The position numbers and the translations under genes are program-made. Shown here in pieces: positions 37,753 through 46,730 of a stretch of DNA of 64,000 nt (positions are counted from its first letter, which is position 1; each line of letters starts with the position of its first letter). The stretch is from assembly GCF_003217325.1 (NCBI RefSeq), contig NZ_QJTI01000007.1, positions 62,001-126,000 on the forward strand, given 5' to 3'. Below the pieces are notes generated by a model. It saw only the letters and a list, made by a program, of their open reading frames with translations. It did not search any database and had not been told where the DNA came from. This DNA comes from Rhodopseudomonas faecalis (lineage in GTDB: Bacteria > Pseudomonadota > Alphaproteobacteria > Rhizobiales > Xanthobacteraceae).

Positions 37753-38496
37753 TTACGTAGCCGCGGCGAAATCCCGCAGCTCGCCGGTCTGGTACTCATA
37801 GACCTTGCCATTGTCCTGCCAATCGGGCTGGCACATCGGCACGATCATCTCGGCAACCTGCTTCGGGCTATCGAGCGTCGCCGGATCTTCGCCGGGCATC
37901 ACAGTGGCGCGCAGCTTGGTGCGCACCGGGCCCGGATCGAACAGATTGACGCGCAGCGAGGTGGTGGCGTTCTCGGCGGCCCACACCCGCGCCAGCGTAT
38001 CGAGCGCAGCCTTGGAGACCGCAGCCGGGCCGCGATAGGCCGGGGCGCGCTGGCCTTCGGAGCAGGTCAGCAGCACCGCGCGGCCGGCGTCGGAGGCGCG
38101 CAGCAGCGGCTCCATGCAGCGGATCAGCTGGAAATTGGCATTGAGGTTGATCGCCATCACCTCATCCCAGGATTTTGGCTCGATGTGGCCGAGCGGCGAC
38201 GACGGGCCGGCGATCGCGGCGCAGCTGACGAAGGCGTCGATCTTGCCATGGCGCTCATGGAGCGCGGCGCCGAGCCGTGCGACGCCGTCGAGATCGGTCA
38301 GATCGAGCGGCACCAGCGTCGACATATGGCCGGTGGCGGTGCGGATCTCGTCGTCGAGTTCTTCGAGGCCGCCTTGGGTACGGGCCACGGCGACGATGTG
38401 CGCGCCGGCCTTGGCGAGCGCCAGCGCGGTGGCATAGCCGATGCCGCGCGAGGCGCCGGTGACGAGAGCGATGCGAGAGGCGAGGGGAAGGGTCAT
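37753..38496 (-). CDS. Short-chain dehydrogenase/reductase lacking the canonical Tyr
   Basis: 247 residues, classical SDR fold. The NAD(P) site TGASRGIGYATALALA is near residue 13, with DLTDLDG near 67 and NAG-equivalent SCAAIAG near 92. The catalytic YxxxK is altered: the motif reads PAAVSKAALDTL, with Ala where Tyr should be four residues before the Lys, although a Tyr lies four residues earlier (AYRGPAAVSK). The Ser strand (LLTCSEG) is present. It may therefore be a non-canonical or inactive SDR. The ATG at 38496 begins MTLPLASRIALVTGAS. It follows purF by 112 bp. Confidence 0.85.
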   Translation of the reverse strand: MTLPLASRIALVTGASRGIGYATALALAKAGAHIVAVARTQGGLEELDDEIRTATGHMSTLVPLDLTDLDGVARLGAALHERHGKIDAFVSCAAIAGPSSPLGHIEPKSWDEVMAINLNANFQLIRCMEPLLRASDAGRAVLLTCSEGQRAPAYRGPAAVSKAALDTLARVWAAENATTSLRVNLFDPGPVRTKLRATVMPGEDPATLDSPKQVAEMIVPMCQPDWQDNGKVYEYQTGELRDFAAAT

Positions 38497-38608
38497 GTCT
38501 GCAGTCGTTCCGGCTTTAAGATATATCGTAGCTTCATACGCGGGCTTGGCTCGCGTATCCATCGCTAAAATAGCAATCCCGAAGACAGCGCCCGGCTGCG
38601 CCTGGCGG

Positions 38609-40126
38609 TCAGCTCGCCTCGGCGAGCAGCGACAACTGCCGCGGCGCGTCGATCTCGTTCATGTCGGTGAGCGGGGTCGGGTAGTCGCCGGTAAAACAGT
38701 GGTCGGTGAATTTCGGATTGGCGGGATCGCGGCCCGGTTCACCCATCGCGCGGTAGATGCCATCGACCGACAGGAACGCCAGCGAATCGGCGCCGATCAG
38801 CTGGCGCATCTCTTCGAGGCTATGGGTCGCGGCGAGCAGGTTAGCGCGGTCCGGGGTGTCGATGCCGTAATAGTCGGGATGGGTGATCGGCGGCGAGGCG
38901 ATCCGGAAATGCACTTCGCTGGCGCCAGCCTCGCGCATCATCTTGACGATCTTCTTCGAGGTGGTGCCGCGCACCAGACTGTCGTCGATCAGCACGATGC
39001 GCTTGCCGGCGATCGCCGCCTTGTTGGCCGAATGCTTCATGCGCACGCCGAGTTCGCGCACGCTCTGGGTCGGCTGGATGAAGGTGCGGCCGACATAGTG
39101 ATTGCGGATGATGCCGAGTTCAAACGGCACGCCGGACTGCCGCGAATAGCCGATCGCGGCCGGCACGCCCGAATCCGGCACCGGCACCACCACGTCAGCG
39201 GGCACGTGGCTTTCGCGCGCCAGTTCGGAGCCGAACGCCTTGCGCATGTCGTACACCGAACGGCCGCCGACCACGGAATCGGGACGGGCGAAGTAGATAT
39301 ATTCGAAGATGCAGGGCCGCGCCGGCATCGGCGGGAACGGCTTGTGGCTGGTGACGCCGTGGCGGTCGAACACGATCACTTCGCCGGGCTCGATGTCGCG
39401 CACATAATTGGCGCCGATGATGTCGAGCGCGCAGGTTTCCGAGGCCAGGATCGGGCAGCCATCGAGTTCACCCAGCACCAGCGGGCGGATGCCGAGCGGA
39501 TCGCGCGCGCCGATCAGCTTCTTGTTGGTGAGCGTCACCAGCGAGTAGGCGCCTTCGAGTTCGCGCAGCGCTTCGATGAAGCGATCGATGAAATGCGGGC
39601 GCTTGGAATGCGCCACCAGATGCAGGATCACCTCGGTATCGGTGGTCGATTGCATGATGGCGCCGTTGCGCACCAGCTCGCGGCGCAGCGACAGGCCGTT
39701 GGTGAGGTTGCCGTTGTGGCCAACGGCAAAGCCGCCGGCATTCAGTTCGGCAAACAGCGGCTGCACGTTGCGCAAAATGGTTTCGCCGGTGGTCGAATAG
39801 CGCACATGGCCGACCGCGGAATTGCCCGGCAGGCGGGCGATCACATCGGAGCGGGAGAAGGTGTCACCGACGAGGCCGAGCCGGCGCTCGGAATGGAACC
39901 GGCCATTGTCGAATGACACGATGCCGGCGGCTTCCTGGCCGCGGTGCTGCAAAGCGTGCAGCCCGAGCGCGGTGATCGCCGCGGCGTCGGGGTGGCCGAA
40001 GATGCCAAACACGCCGCATTCTTCGCGCAGCGTGTCGCCCTCGAGATCGCTGTCGAGCAAGTAGCTGGCCGAACCTTCGTCGTCCGTCGGGGCGGCGTCT
40101 CGGCAAGGGTTGAAGTTCTTGGCCAT
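38609..40126 (-). CDS. purF: Amidophosphoribosyltransferase
   Basis: 505 residues. First committed step of purine synthesis: PRPP plus glutamine gives phosphoribosylamine. The N-terminal 36 residues look like a cleavable propeptide; the mature enzyme would begin at Cys37 in LREECGVFGIFGHP, the glutamine-amidotransferase nucleophile. The PRPP loop VLIDDSLVRGTTSKKIVK and the Ntn features RYSTTGETILRNVQPLF and GHNGNLTN are present. The ATG at 40126 has GGAGAGG upstream. It lies 19 bp after cvpA, the usual cvpA-purF pair. Confidence 0.96.
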   Translation of the reverse strand: MAKNFNPCRDAAPTDDEGSASYLLDSDLEGDTLREECGVFGIFGHPDAAAITALGLHALQHRGQEAAGIVSFDNGRFHSERRLGLVGDTFSRSDVIARLPGNSAVGHVRYSTTGETILRNVQPLFAELNAGGFAVGHNGNLTNGLSLRRELVRNGAIMQSTTDTEVILHLVAHSKRPHFIDRFIEALRELEGAYSLVTLTNKKLIGARDPLGIRPLVLGELDGCPILASETCALDIIGANYVRDIEPGEVIVFDRHGVTSHKPFPPMPARPCIFEYIYFARPDSVVGGRSVYDMRKAFGSELARESHVPADVVVPVPDSGVPAAIGYSRQSGVPFELGIIRNHYVGRTFIQPTQSVRELGVRMKHSANKAAIAGKRIVLIDDSLVRGTTSKKIVKMMREAGASEVHFRIASPPITHPDYYGIDTPDRANLLAATHSLEEMRQLIGADSLAFLSVDGIYRAMGEPGRDPANPKFTDHCFTGDYPTPLTDMNEIDAPRQLSLLAEAS

Positions 40127-40145
40127 CACGCCTCTCCGTTGGGGA

Positions 40146-40775
40146 TCATTGTCCTGACGATTTCTCAATTTGCTTCTTCAAGCCGTCTCGCGACGATTTC
40201 GAATAGCCTTCGCTCGGGCTTGGTGCCGCGGGGGCCGCTTCGCCTTGCTCTTCTTCCGGCTTGTTCTTCTTGAATTTCTTCAAGATGGTGTTCTCGGGAT
40301 CATCCGGCAAGAGCGACATCAGCCAATCGCCGGTGCCTTGCAGCATGGTGCGCGACTTGGCTTCAGTGACCCAATCGGGGCGCTGCTTGTCCGGCACCAG
40401 CCAGATGAAGAACAGGAACGCCACCACCACGATCAACAGGCCGCGCGCCAGGCCGAACAGGAAGCCGAGCGTGCGGTCGAGCGCGCCGATCCGCGAATCC
40501 AGGATCATGTCGGAGATGCGCACGGTGATGATCGACACCACGATCAGGGTGCCGATGAACACGCCGGCGATCACCGCGATGCTGGCCACGGTTTCGCTGT
40601 CGAAGTAGGTCTTCGCGGTCGGCAGCAACTTCTGGTAGCTGTACAGCGTCACCAGCGCAGCCGCGCCCCAGGCCGCGATCGACAACACTTCGCGCATAAA
40701 ACCGCGAACCATCGCCAGCAGGCCGGAAATCAACATCACCGCGAGCAGGACGAAGTCGAGAATCGTAATCGGCAT
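40146..40775 (-). CDS. cvpA: CvpA family membrane protein
   Basis: 209 residues. Four membrane segments are visible: ITILDFVLLAVMLISGLLAMVRG (about 3-25), VLSIAAWGAAALVTLYSY (about 30-48), VASIAVIAGVFIGTLIVVSIIT (about 62-84) and GLARGLLIVVVAFLFFIWLV (about 108-127). The long cytosolic tail is charged and ends KSSRDGLKKQIEKSSGQ. CvpA is known for colicin V and membrane integrity in Gammaproteobacteria and usually precedes purF, as here. Molecular function is still unclear in the family. Confidence 0.9.
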   Translation of the reverse strand: MPITILDFVLLAVMLISGLLAMVRGFMREVLSIAAWGAAALVTLYSYQKLLPTAKTYFDSETVASIAVIAGVFIGTLIVVSIITVRISDMILDSRIGALDRTLGFLFGLARGLLIVVVAFLFFIWLVPDKQRPDWVTEAKSRTMLQGTGDWLMSLLPDDPENTILKKFKKNKPEEEQGEAAPAAPSPSEGYSKSSRDGLKKQIEKSSGQ

Positions 40776-40983
40776 GGATCGGTCAGGCCCGCTCGTAGGT
40801 CCAACAGGCAAAGCAGCGCTCAGCCGCGCCGCTTCGGGTTTCGGTCATATCGCACGGCTCGCACAGACGAACCACCGCAAACCGGGCTGGCATCGCAGCA
40901 ATGCTCCGATCGCTTAACGGTCGGTGTCGTTCGTCGGCTTGGCTTGTCGCGCGCGCGTTGTATAGCGGTGTCGCCGCGCGAGG

Positions 40984-42447
40984 TCAGCCCTCCTGACGCC
41001 GGAATCGCGCGGTTGCGGCATTTTTCTCCTGATTTGTGCTTTTGACGTTGTCGCGGCCGGGCTTGGGCGTGCCGCGGGCAGCGATATCAGCGACCAGAGC
41101 GGTGAGGCCGCCTAGCGTATTCAGGGACAAGCCGCCGTCGCCGCCGCCATCGCCGCGCGCGGCTTCCGGCAGAAAGGCGCGGGCAAAGCCGAGCTTGGCG
41201 GCTTCCTTGAGCCGGGCCGCGGCTTGCGCCACCGGCCGCACCGCGCCGGACAGCGAGATTTCGCCAAAATAGACCGCGTCGGGCGGCAGCGGCGCGTTGG
41301 CGAGCGATGACACCAGCGCGGCGGCGGCGGCCAGATCGGCGGCCGGCTCGTTGATGCGCAGACCGCCGGCGACGTTGAAATACACGTCGTAGCCGGCCAG
41401 TTTCACGCCGCAATGCGCTTCCAGCACCGCCAGCACCATCGACAGCCGCGAGGAATCCCAGCCAACCACGGCACGGCGCGGGGTGCCGAGCGTGGTCGGC
41501 ACCACCAGTGCCTGCAATTCGCACAATACCGGCCGGGTGCCTTCCATGCCGGCAAACACCGCGGTGCCGGGTGAGCCGAGATCGCGCTCCGACAAAAACA
41601 ATTCTGACGGGTTGGAGACTTCGCGCAGGCCCAGCCCGGTCATCTCGAACACCCCGATCTCGTCGGTCGGCCCAAAACGGTTTTTGACCGCGCGCAGAAT
41701 CCGGAACTGCTGCGAGCCTTCGCCCTCGAATGACAGCACGGCATCGACCATGTGCTCGACCACGCGCGGCCCGGCGATCTGGCCGTCCTTGGTGACGTGG
41801 CCGACCAGAATGATGGCGGCGCCGGATTTCTTGGCAAAGCGGATCAGGGCCTGCGCCGAGGCGCGCACCTGGGTGACGGTGCCGGGCGCCGATTCCACGG
41901 TGTCGGTCCACATGGTCTGGATCGAATCGATCACGATCAGCCGCGGCGGCTTGCCGTCCGATAGCGTGGCGATGATGTCCTCGACCGAGGTTTCGGCGGC
42001 GAGCTGCACCGGCGCGTTGGCAAGCCCGAGCCGTGCCGCGCGCAGCCGCACCTGCGCCACCGCTTCCTCGCCGGAGATGTAGACGATGCGATGCCCGGCC
42101 TTGGCCATCAGGCTGGTGGCCTGGGTCAGCAGCGTCGATTTGCCGATGCCGGGATCGCCGCCGACCAGCAGCACCGAGCCGCGTACAAAACCGCCGCCGG
42201 TGACGCGGTCGAGCTCGGCCAGGCCCGAGGCGAGCCGCGGCGCATCCGGGCTTTGCCCGGCCAGCGTTTCCAGCTGGAATTGCCGGCCGCGGCGCTTGGA
42301 GCGGATCGAGGCCGGCACCGAGGCGGCGCCGGTGACGTCTTCCTCCGACAGCGTGTTCCACTCGCCGCAGGCCTCGCATTTGCCCTGCCAGCGGTTATAG
42401 GCCGCGCCGCAGTTCTGGCAGACGAACGACAGGGAAGCTTTGGCCAT
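40984..42447 (-). CDS. radA: DNA repair protein RadA (Sms)
   Basis: 487 residues. A branch-migration and recombination helicase-like ATPase. It opens with a C4 zinc finger (CQNCGAAYNRWQGKCEACGEW, near residues 9-29). Then come Walker A (VGGDPGIGKSTLLTQ, near 90), the KNRFG motif of the RadA family, Walker B (LIVIDSIQTMW) and a C-terminal Lon-protease-like domain (LRINEPAADLAAAAALVSS) lacking the Lon catalytic pair. The ATG at 42447 begins the conserved MAKASLSFVCQNC. It lies 208 bp upstream of cvpA. Confidence 0.95.
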   Translation of the reverse strand: MAKASLSFVCQNCGAAYNRWQGKCEACGEWNTLSEEDVTGAASVPASIRSKRRGRQFQLETLAGQSPDAPRLASGLAELDRVTGGGFVRGSVLLVGGDPGIGKSTLLTQATSLMAKAGHRIVYISGEEAVAQVRLRAARLGLANAPVQLAAETSVEDIIATLSDGKPPRLIVIDSIQTMWTDTVESAPGTVTQVRASAQALIRFAKKSGAAIILVGHVTKDGQIAGPRVVEHMVDAVLSFEGEGSQQFRILRAVKNRFGPTDEIGVFEMTGLGLREVSNPSELFLSERDLGSPGTAVFAGMEGTRPVLCELQALVVPTTLGTPRRAVVGWDSSRLSMVLAVLEAHCGVKLAGYDVYFNVAGGLRINEPAADLAAAAALVSSLANAPLPPDAVYFGEISLSGAVRPVAQAAARLKEAAKLGFARAFLPEAARGDGGGDGGLSLNTLGGLTALVADIAARGTPKPGRDNVKSTNQEKNAATARFRRQEG

Positions 42448-42670
42448 GGCTCGCGCAGCACTCTTCAAGGATTAGTGTTCGCTTTTTGTTCTGCAGCGAC
42501 CCGGAAGTCAAGGCGATTGAGGTCGCGGGTCCACGTTGCCCCGGAGTTTATGCAGCACGCTGGGGCTGGGGAGGTGCGCTCGGACCGCTGCAAAGCAATG
42601 GGCGTAGCTGCCGATTGCGTGGGCAGTCCGCGCCAAGATTTCATCTTGCCCCGGCGATCCACGCCCCACA

Positions 42671-42726
42671 TCCTTCCATCAAAATGGCCGCATGCGCCGT
42701 GGCGCGCGGCGCTGTCGATGGAAGGA
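42671..42726 (+). promoter_or_regulatory. Hairpin that would bury the ribosome binding site of the NifX-like gene
   Basis: TCCTTCCATC (42671-42680) is a perfect 10-bp complement of GATGGAAGGA (42717-42726), whose 3' part is the ribosome binding site (GGAAGGA, 6 nt before the ATG at 42732). Inside, GCGCCG (42694-42699) pairs with CGGCGC (42707-42712). The stem thus caps the start site of the next gene. It could be an RNA thermometer or a protein- or metabolite-controlled switch; no known consensus (ROSE or FourU) is recognised. Confidence 0.55.
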
Positions 42727-42731
42727 CGAGT

Positions 42732-43124
42732 ATGAAAATCGCGATCCCCACAACGGATTGGGCCACCGTCAGCGGCCATGCCGGGCAGGCGCGGTGCTGG
42801 ATGCTCTATGATCTCAGCCAGTATCACCAAGGCACGCCCTTGCCGACGCCAGCGCGGGTGGAACTGCAGAAGGAACAGCTGCCGCATTATTTCAAGGATG
42901 ACGGCCCGCATCCGCTCGACGGCGTCGAGATCATCGTGGCCGGCAGCGCGGGCGACGGCTTTGTGCGCCATATGAAGAAACGCGGCACCGATGTGCTGCT
43001 CACTGGCGAGACCGACCCTGCGACCGCGCTCGACCTGCTGCTCAAGGGTGAGACGCTGCCCGATCAGCGTTTTGATATCACCACCACCATCTGCCGCTTG
43101 CGCGATCTGCTGTCGCGGCACTGA
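42732..43124 (+). CDS. NifX/NifB-like dinitrogenase cofactor-domain protein
   Basis: 130 residues, one domain of the NifX/NafY/NifB-C-terminal fold. It opens MKIAIPTTDWATVSGHAGQARCWMLYD, the metal-cluster binding strand of the family (usually with a conserved His), and continues with a helical/beta pattern including GVEIIVAGSAGDGFVRHMKKRGTDVLLTGE and a helical end. In many species such stand-alone proteins work in iron-sulfur or molybdenum handling outside nitrogen fixation; the role here is unknown. It has no nif neighbours. The start is ATG 42732, and its ribosome site is in the hairpin at 42671-42726. Confidence 0.88.
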   Translation: MKIAIPTTDWATVSGHAGQARCWMLYDLSQYHQGTPLPTPARVELQKEQLPHYFKDDGPHPLDGVEIIVAGSAGDGFVRHMKKRGTDVLLTGETDPATALDLLLKGETLPDQRFDITTTICRLRDLLSRH

Positions 43125-43169
43125 TGCTGCTGCGCACGATTCCCACGCAGCGCAGCTCCGTTCGGGATT

Positions 43170-44381
43170 TTACGCCGCGGGTGCGGGCTCGCTCGGCGCA
43201 GTGGTCGGCTCGCCGCCTTTGTAAGCGCGCTGATAGCGCGCGCCGAGGCTGGTGAGCACCTCATAGCCGATCGTGCCGAAATGGTGGCCGAGTTCGTCGA
43301 CGGTGATGCCGTCGCCGAGCAGGGTCGCGAGCTGGCCGCGGCGTACCGCGCCCTGCGGCAGTTCGGTGATATCGACCGCGATCAGGTCCATCGAAATCCG
43401 GCCGGCGATCGGGCAGCGCTGCCCGGCAATCACCACATCGGCGCCGCGGGTGCCATCGCTGCCGCCGGCGGCGCGGAAATAGCCGTCGGCATAGCCGGCC
43501 GACAGCACCGCGAGCCGGGTCGGGCGCTTGGCGGTCCAGGTGGCGCCATAGCCGACGCTGTCGCCGCGTTCGACGTTGCGAACCTGCAGAATGCGGGCGC
43601 GCAATTCCACCACCGGCTGCATCGGATTGTCAGCCTCGGGGGTCGGATTGATGCCGTATAGCGCCGCGCCCGGCCGCACCAGATCGAAGCTGAACTGCGA
43701 ACCGAGATAAATGCCGGAGGAGGCCGACAGCGAGGCCGGCACGCCAGTGAACTGGCTGGCAATCTCGCGGAAGGCGTGGACCTGCTTGCCGTTGAGCGGA
43801 TGGTTGAGCATTTCGGCGCAGGCGAGGTGGCTCATCACCAGTGAGATGCCGTGATCGCCGGCATGGATGCGCGGCACCAGCGCCTCGGCTTCGCCGATGG
43901 TCAGGCCAAGCCGGCTCATGCCGGTGTCGATATGGATCGCGGCGCCGCCGCGCCAGCCCGAGCGGCGGCAGAACACGTCCCACTCCGCCAGCTCATCCAG
44001 GCTGCCGATCACCGGCTGGGCGTTGATGGCGGCCAAGGCTTCGCCGCAATTGGGGAACAGCCCGTTCAGGACATAGATCGCCGCGTCCGGCGCGACGGCG
44101 CGCACTTCGCGCGCTTCTTCGAGCGTCGCCACAAAGAAGGTTTTGCAGCCAGCCGCCGCCAGCGCCTTGCTCACCGGACCGGCGCCGCAGCCATAGGCAT
44201 TGGCCTTGATCACGCCGGCGCATTCGGCCGGCACCGCGGTCTTCTCCAGCTTGCGCCAATTGGCGACCAGCGCGTCGAGATCGATGGTGAGGGTGCCGAT
44301 CGCGCTGGCCTGGTCGGCCTCCGGCGATGACGAAAGCACACGGCCGGCCTCGACCGACTTCGGGTTGGCTGCAATGTTCAT
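43170..44381 (-). CDS. alr: Alanine racemase
   Basis: 403 residues, PLP enzyme making D-alanine for peptidoglycan. The PLP-Lys strand is VIKANAYGCGA near residue 59; the second catalytic Tyr is in RGDSVGYGATW near 291. Other family segments are VLNGLFP, IHIDTGMSRLG near 151, MSHLACAEMLNHPLN near 184, and GRISMDLIAVDIT near 347. The N-terminal 30 residues are extra and disordered-looking. The start is ATG 44381. It is part of the minus-strand run with dnaB upstream and radA downstream, though plus-strand genes interrupt the run on both sides. Confidence 0.95.
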   Translation of the reverse strand: MNIAANPKSVEAGRVLSSSPEADQASAIGTLTIDLDALVANWRKLEKTAVPAECAGVIKANAYGCGAGPVSKALAAAGCKTFFVATLEEAREVRAVAPDAAIYVLNGLFPNCGEALAAINAQPVIGSLDELAEWDVFCRRSGWRGGAAIHIDTGMSRLGLTIGEAEALVPRIHAGDHGISLVMSHLACAEMLNHPLNGKQVHAFREIASQFTGVPASLSASSGIYLGSQFSFDLVRPGAALYGINPTPEADNPMQPVVELRARILQVRNVERGDSVGYGATWTAKRPTRLAVLSAGYADGYFRAAGGSDGTRGADVVIAGQRCPIAGRISMDLIAVDITELPQGAVRRGQLATLLGDGITVDELGHHFGTIGYEVLTSLGARYQRAYKGGEPTTAPSEPAPAA

Positions 44382-44623
44382 GAGATTCGAAATGTCCTGC
44401 TGTTCGCTCCGGTGTGGCCGGCGAACGCGGCAACATTATGCGCCCGGCAGCGGTGGTTCAACCAGGTCAAGAACGGCGCACCGCTGTGAGCCCTTGGAAA
44501 AGAAGCCGTCCCGTGCGCGATCAACGTGCTTTGATGACCTTTTCAAGGGGCGCCGCGACATATTCGATCAGATGTGCGTCCGCGATCGGCCGGTGCGTCG
44601 GCGGCTTTTGAGGGGGGAAGCGC

Positions 44624-45217
44624 GTGAAGCAGATCGGTCTGTTCGAGATGCGCCGATTGGAAGCGCTCAGCAACACCATTTTCGGCGTTGCCATGACGCT
44701 GCTGGCCTATGACCTGCCCAAAGCCCGCAGTTTTGCGAGCGCGCCGTCCTGGATCGACCTGGTGCGCACCTACGCGCAACCGATTATCGCGCTGATGATC
44801 AGCTTCATCGTCGCCGGGCTGTTTTGGCTGAGCCATCATCGGCGGCTGGCTTTTGCGCCAGAGGGCAGCCGCGGCGTCGTGTTCCTCAATCTCTTGTTTC
44901 TGCTGTCGATCGTGCTGCTGCCAGTGACCAATGGACTTTATGGCGCGTACCGGCTCGATGACGTCGTCGCCGTCAGTTACGGCTGCCATCTGACGATGAT
45001 TGCCGGCCTCAATGCGCTGCTGTGGCTACTGGCGCTGCGCGGAAGCCACCATCCGGAGTTGCTGGCGAGCGCGGTGTTTCCGGTCGTCGTGTTCGTGCTT
45101 GGCACGGCGATCGCGTTCGTTGCGCCTGCCATTGCGCAATACATCTGGTGCCTGGCGTTCGGCTCAATGGTGGTGGGCTGGGTCGCAGCCCGCCGCCAGC
45201 CATCGCAACCCAGCTGA
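44624..45217 (+). CDS. TMEM175/DUF1211-type membrane protein (potassium-channel family)
   Basis: 197 residues, about six membrane segments. It fits DUF1211 (prokaryotic TMEM175): an N-terminal RLEALSNTIFGVAMTLLAYDL, then LMISFIVAGLFWLSHHRRLAFA, then LNLLFLLSIVLLPVTNGLYG. The family filter motif is usually RxxxFSD; here the corresponding residues are LSN, with the Phe and the Asp replaced. Some relatives conduct K+, but selectivity is doubtful given this change. The GTG at 44624 has GGGGGAAG upstream. It is convergent with dnaB. Confidence 0.82.
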   Translation: MKQIGLFEMRRLEALSNTIFGVAMTLLAYDLPKARSFASAPSWIDLVRTYAQPIIALMISFIVAGLFWLSHHRRLAFAPEGSRGVVFLNLLFLLSIVLLPVTNGLYGAYRLDDVVAVSYGCHLTMIAGLNALLWLLALRGSHHPELLASAVFPVVVFVLGTAIAFVAPAIAQYIWCLAFGSMVVGWVAARRQPSQPS

Positions 45218-45236
45218 CGCGATCACGCGGCGCGGA

Positions 45237-46730
45237 TCACATCCGATCGGGCAGTTGGCTGTCGTCGGACAGGTCGCTGAAGCGGGTGAACTGGCCCTCG
45301 AACTGCAGATCGACGGTGCCCGTGGGGCCGTGACGCTGTTTGGCGATGATCACTTCTGCCTTGCCGTGCACCAGGTCCATCTCGGTGGTCCATTTTTCGT
45401 GCTCGGGCGTGCCGGGGCGCGGCTCCTTGTTCTGCAGATAGTATTCTTCGCGGTACACGAACATTACGACGTCGGCGTCCTGCTCGATCGAGCCGGATTC
45501 ACGCAGGTCGGCGAGCTGTGGGCGCTTGTCGTCGCGGCTTTCGACCTGACGCGACAGCTGCGACAGGCCGATCACCGGCACGTTCAATTCCTTGGCCAGC
45601 GCTTTTAGGCTGGTGGTGATCTCGGTGACTTCCTGCACGCGGTTGTCGGAGCGCTTGCCCGAACCTTGCAGCAGCTGAATGTAGTCCACGATGATCAGAT
45701 CAAGACCCTTCTGCCGCTTCAGCCGGCGGGCGCGCGCGCACAGCTGGGCGATCGACAGGCCGCCGGTTTCGTCGACGAACAGCGGCAGCGATTGCAGCTC
45801 GATCGCGTAATCGCGGATCTTGTCGAAGTCGCGCTCGGTGATGCCGCCGCGCCGGATCGAGGCCGAGGAAATCCCGGTCTGCTCGGCGAGAATACGGGTG
45901 GCGAGCTGTTCGGCCGACATTTCGCAGGAGAAGAACCCGACCACACCGCCATTGACGGTCTTGTTGGTGCCGTCGGCCTGGGTCTCGCTGCGATAGGCCT
46001 TGGCAACATTGTAGGCGATGTTGGTGGCGAGCGCGGTTTTGCCCATGCCGGGACGGCCGGCGAGGATGATCAAGTCGGAGTGCTGCAGACCGCCCATGCG
46101 CATGTCGAGATCGCGCAGCCCGGTGGAAATGCCGGACAGCTTGCCGTCGCGCTGATAGGCGGCGGCCGCCATATCGACCGCCACCGCCAGCGCCTGCGAA
46201 AAGCGCTGGAAGCCGCCGTCATAGCGGCCGGATTCGGCGAGTTCATACAGCCGGCGCTCGGCATCCTCGATCTGCGCCTTGGGCGCGAAATCGACCGGGG
46301 CGTCATAGGCGACATTGACCATGTCGGTGCCGATGCCGATCAGGTCGCGGCGCAGCGCCAGGTCATAGATGGTGCGCCCATAATCATGGGCGTTGATGAT
46401 GGTGGTGGCTTCCGCGGCGAGCCGCGCCAGATATTGGCCGACCGTCATGCCGCCGAGGTCGGTGTCGGCCGGCAGGAAGGTTTTCAGCGTCACCGGGGTG
46501 GCGACCTTGCCGGCGCGGATCAGGCTGGCCGAGGTGTCAAAGATCGCCTGGTGCACCGGCTCGAAAAAATGCTCGGCGCGCAAAAAGTCCGACACCCGGT
46601 AGAAGGCGTCGTTATTGACCAGGATCGCGCCCAGCACGCTCTGTTCCGCCTCGATATTGTGCGGTGCGGTCCGATAGGCGGGCGATCCCGCTTCGGGAGC
46701 GAGTTTGAGGACGTTCGAATCAGTGGCCAT
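45237..46730 (-). CDS. dnaB: Replicative DNA helicase DnaB
   Basis: 497 residues. The ring helicase of the replication fork. The N-terminal domain (about 20-130; HNIEAEQSVLGAILVNNDAFYRVSDFLRAEHFFEPVHQ) and a linker are followed by the RecA-like domain: Walker A in ILAGRPGMGKTALATNIA near residue 220, the Walker B region DLIIVDYIQLLQGSGKRSDNRVQE near 340, and IGLSQLSRQVESRDDKRPQLADLRESGSIEQDADVVMF. The start is ATG 46730. No intein is present. It is convergent with the TMEM175-like gene. Confidence 0.96.
   Translation of the reverse strand: MATDSNVLKLAPEAGSPAYRTAPHNIEAEQSVLGAILVNNDAFYRVSDFLRAEHFFEPVHQAIFDTSASLIRAGKVATPVTLKTFLPADTDLGGMTVGQYLARLAAEATTIINAHDYGRTIYDLALRRDLIGIGTDMVNVAYDAPVDFAPKAQIEDAERRLYELAESGRYDGGFQRFSQALAVAVDMAAAAYQRDGKLSGISTGLRDLDMRMGGLQHSDLIILAGRPGMGKTALATNIAYNVAKAYRSETQADGTNKTVNGGVVGFFSCEMSAEQLATRILAEQTGISSASIRRGGITERDFDKIRDYAIELQSLPLFVDETGGLSIAQLCARARRLKRQKGLDLIIVDYIQLLQGSGKRSDNRVQEVTEITTSLKALAKELNVPVIGLSQLSRQVESRDDKRPQLADLRESGSIEQDADVVMFVYREEYYLQNKEPRPGTPEHEKWTTEMDLVHGKAEVIIAKQRHGPTGTVDLQFEGQFTRFSDLSDDSQLPDRM

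Noticed and set aside
42732-43124. NifX-like protein as evidence for a nitrogen-fixation cluster
   Set aside because: No nif gene is in the window; stand-alone members occur in many non-fixing species.
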